Shown piece after piece: positions 62,990 to 64,000 of a stretch of DNA of 64,000 nucleotides. The stretch is from Paenibacillus glucanolyticus NBRC 15330. GTDB taxonomy: Bacteria > Bacillota > Bacilli > Paenibacillales > Paenibacillaceae. Position 1 is the first letter of the stretch, and each line of letters opens with the position of its first letter. Location: positions 62,001 through 126,000 of the forward strand of contig NZ_BIMC01000005.1 in assembly GCF_004000885.1 (NCBI RefSeq), read 5' to 3'. A program made the position numbers and the translations under genes. The notes below the pieces were generated by a model. The model had not been told where the DNA came from and made no database searches. It saw only the letters and a list, made by a program, of their open reading frames with translations.

Positions 62990-64000
62990 ATGCCTGTCCT
63001 GAATAATCTAGCCAATGTTAAAAATTTCGGAGCAAAAGGCGATGGTGTTGCAGACGATACGTTAGCCTTCCAAAGCGCAATAAATGCGTGTGCATCAGGT
63101 TCATACTCGGTCATCTATATGCCTAAAGGCCGATACCGTATAACGCAAACCTTGGTATTACCGAAACAGGAAAGGCCTAATACCAACGCCACGCAGGGGA
63201 TCGGGCTTACGATCTATGGGGATGGAATGTATGACAGCGGTATTATCTATACGGGTACCGACTACGCCCTTTACAGTGATAAAGACATGGCTGAAACCAT
63301 CTTATTTAGAGACTTTTATATAAACCACGCCCAAGGCGGGGGGATTTATTTGCCCCAAGGTGCACACCAAATGTTCGAGCGTTTCTTTTCAAGTGCATGC
63401 GGCGAAGGGAAAATCGGGGTATATATTCAGGGGATGCGAAGCGGTACGAACTCCACTTCAGGTTATGGGGGCTACATGATCTCGTTTCGCAATTGCCGAT
63501 TCTGGCAGGAGACGGGGTATCTGGGAACAGGTTTGAAATTGGAGGATATCGTATTGTGTACAACCATTGATAATTGCTTTTTTTCAAGATCAGTACGGAA
63601 TTACCCCCACCTTGAAATAGTGAACTCAGACAGTATTCATATTACGTCAACCGCTTTTGAAAGGAGCGAACAGGCCGTTCCCCCTGCTTCTCCCTCTGAA
63701 GGACGCACCGAGGAAGATGTCATGCGAGATGCAATTGCTGCAAATAAAGTAATGACAGCCCCTCTAATCAAATTGAATAACTCCCGAGCCATATCTATTG
63801 AAGAATGTCATGCAGAAGCCACCTATGAAAGCTTTGTCGGTATCTACGGGCATACTTCCGGCGTATGGATTGACGGATGCCGTCTGGATCACTATGCTAT
63901 CACGGATTATAATCCCAATAAAGGTTACATCGTTACCGTTGATCCAGGTTCTACAGCATCACAAGATATCATTCTCGGCCCTCGCAATTACCGAATTCAG
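62990..64000 (+). CDS. Pectate-lyase-like beta-helix protein, C-terminus beyond the window
   Basis: 337 codons are open to the window edge. The start MPVLNNLANVKNFGAKGDGV with DDTLAFQSAINAC is the classic opening of right-handed beta-helix proteins such as phage tail spikes and pectate_lyase_3 family enzymes. Later segments (FRDFYINHAQGGGIYLPQG, ISFRNCRFWQ, IDNCFFSRS, VWIDGCRLDH) show parallel coils. There is no signal peptide. GGGAGG lies 9 nt before the ATG. It may be a polysaccharide-active or spore/phage surface protein. Confidence 0.85.
   Translation, partial: MPVLNNLANVKNFGAKGDGVADDTLAFQSAINACASGSYSVIYMPKGRYRITQTLVLPKQERPNTNATQGIGLTIYGDGMYDSGIIYTGTDYALYSDKDMAETILFRDFYINHAQGGGIYLPQGAHQMFERFFSSACGEGKIGVYIQGMRSGTNSTSGYGGYMISFRNCRFWQETGYLGTGLKLEDIVLCTTIDNCFFSRSVRNYPHLEIVNSDSIHITSTAFERSEQAVPPASPSEGRTEEDVMRDAIAANKVMTAPLIKLNNSRAISIEECHAEATYESFVGIYGHTSGVWIDGCRLDHYAITDYNPNKGYIVTVDPGSTASQDIILGPRNYRIQ

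Overview
The window reads as chromosomal DNA of a spore-forming, low-to-mid GC Firmicute, most likely a Paenibacillus. Reasons: AGGAGG-type ribosome sites with frequent TTG/GTG starts, spore genes (sspH-like, YjcZ-like, a Cse60-like gene), an S-layer-homology protein, Bacillus-type LexA boxes, CIRCE and T-box leaders, and a gene order from groEL to tsaE resembling the B. subtilis groEL-groES-tatC-tatA-moaC-ydiF-tsaD-rimI-tsaB-tsaE region.

Layout. 0-3.4 kb: glycine betaine importer operon (opuAA-AB-AC) behind three palindromes. 3.6-7.5 kb: a DUF6081-like gene, a UbiA prenyltransferase, a LacI-type regulator and two small membrane proteins. 7.6-13.3 kb: a hypothetical protein, a Tm-1-like module (TIM-barrel PEP-hydrolase family, UPF0261, and a TIM-barrel/AraC fusion), a PPOX protein and uppP. 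13.6-19 kb: one giant S-layer-anchored lectin/Ig-repeat protein.

19-37.2 kb is an AT-richer accessory zone. It holds an SOS-controlled translesion cassette (unknown 127-aa protein, UvrX-like Y-family polymerase, YolD-like protein) and two decayed copies of it, a two-glycosyltransferase and surface-protein cluster, and a wrecked prophage-like island. That island (about 29.07-37.2 kb) is bounded by two copies of the groEL 3' end, each preceded on the plus strand by a remnant of a tyrosine-integrase 3' end. This argues for serial integration at groEL followed by decay. Inside are terS, terL, holin, arpU, PAPS-reductase-like and ATP-ligase pseudogenes, together with intact small genes.

37.2-51 kb is core: groEL/groES under CIRCE, tatC/tatA, mogA-moaC-5-FCL, an ABC-F ATPase, a dense DnaA-box cluster, leuA behind two tandem leucine T-boxes, and the t6A genes tsaD-rimI-tsaB-tsaE. 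51.2-64 kb: sspH, a three-copy palindromic repeat, an NHEJ operon (ku, ligase and polymerase as separate genes), a radical SAM gene, yitT, cardiolipin synthase, an M23 peptidase with a bactofilin, an ABC exporter pair, and the start of a beta-helix protein that runs off the window.

All family assignments come from reading translated sequence and motif recognition; no database search was run. Frameshifts called in pseudogenes assume the sequence is accurate.
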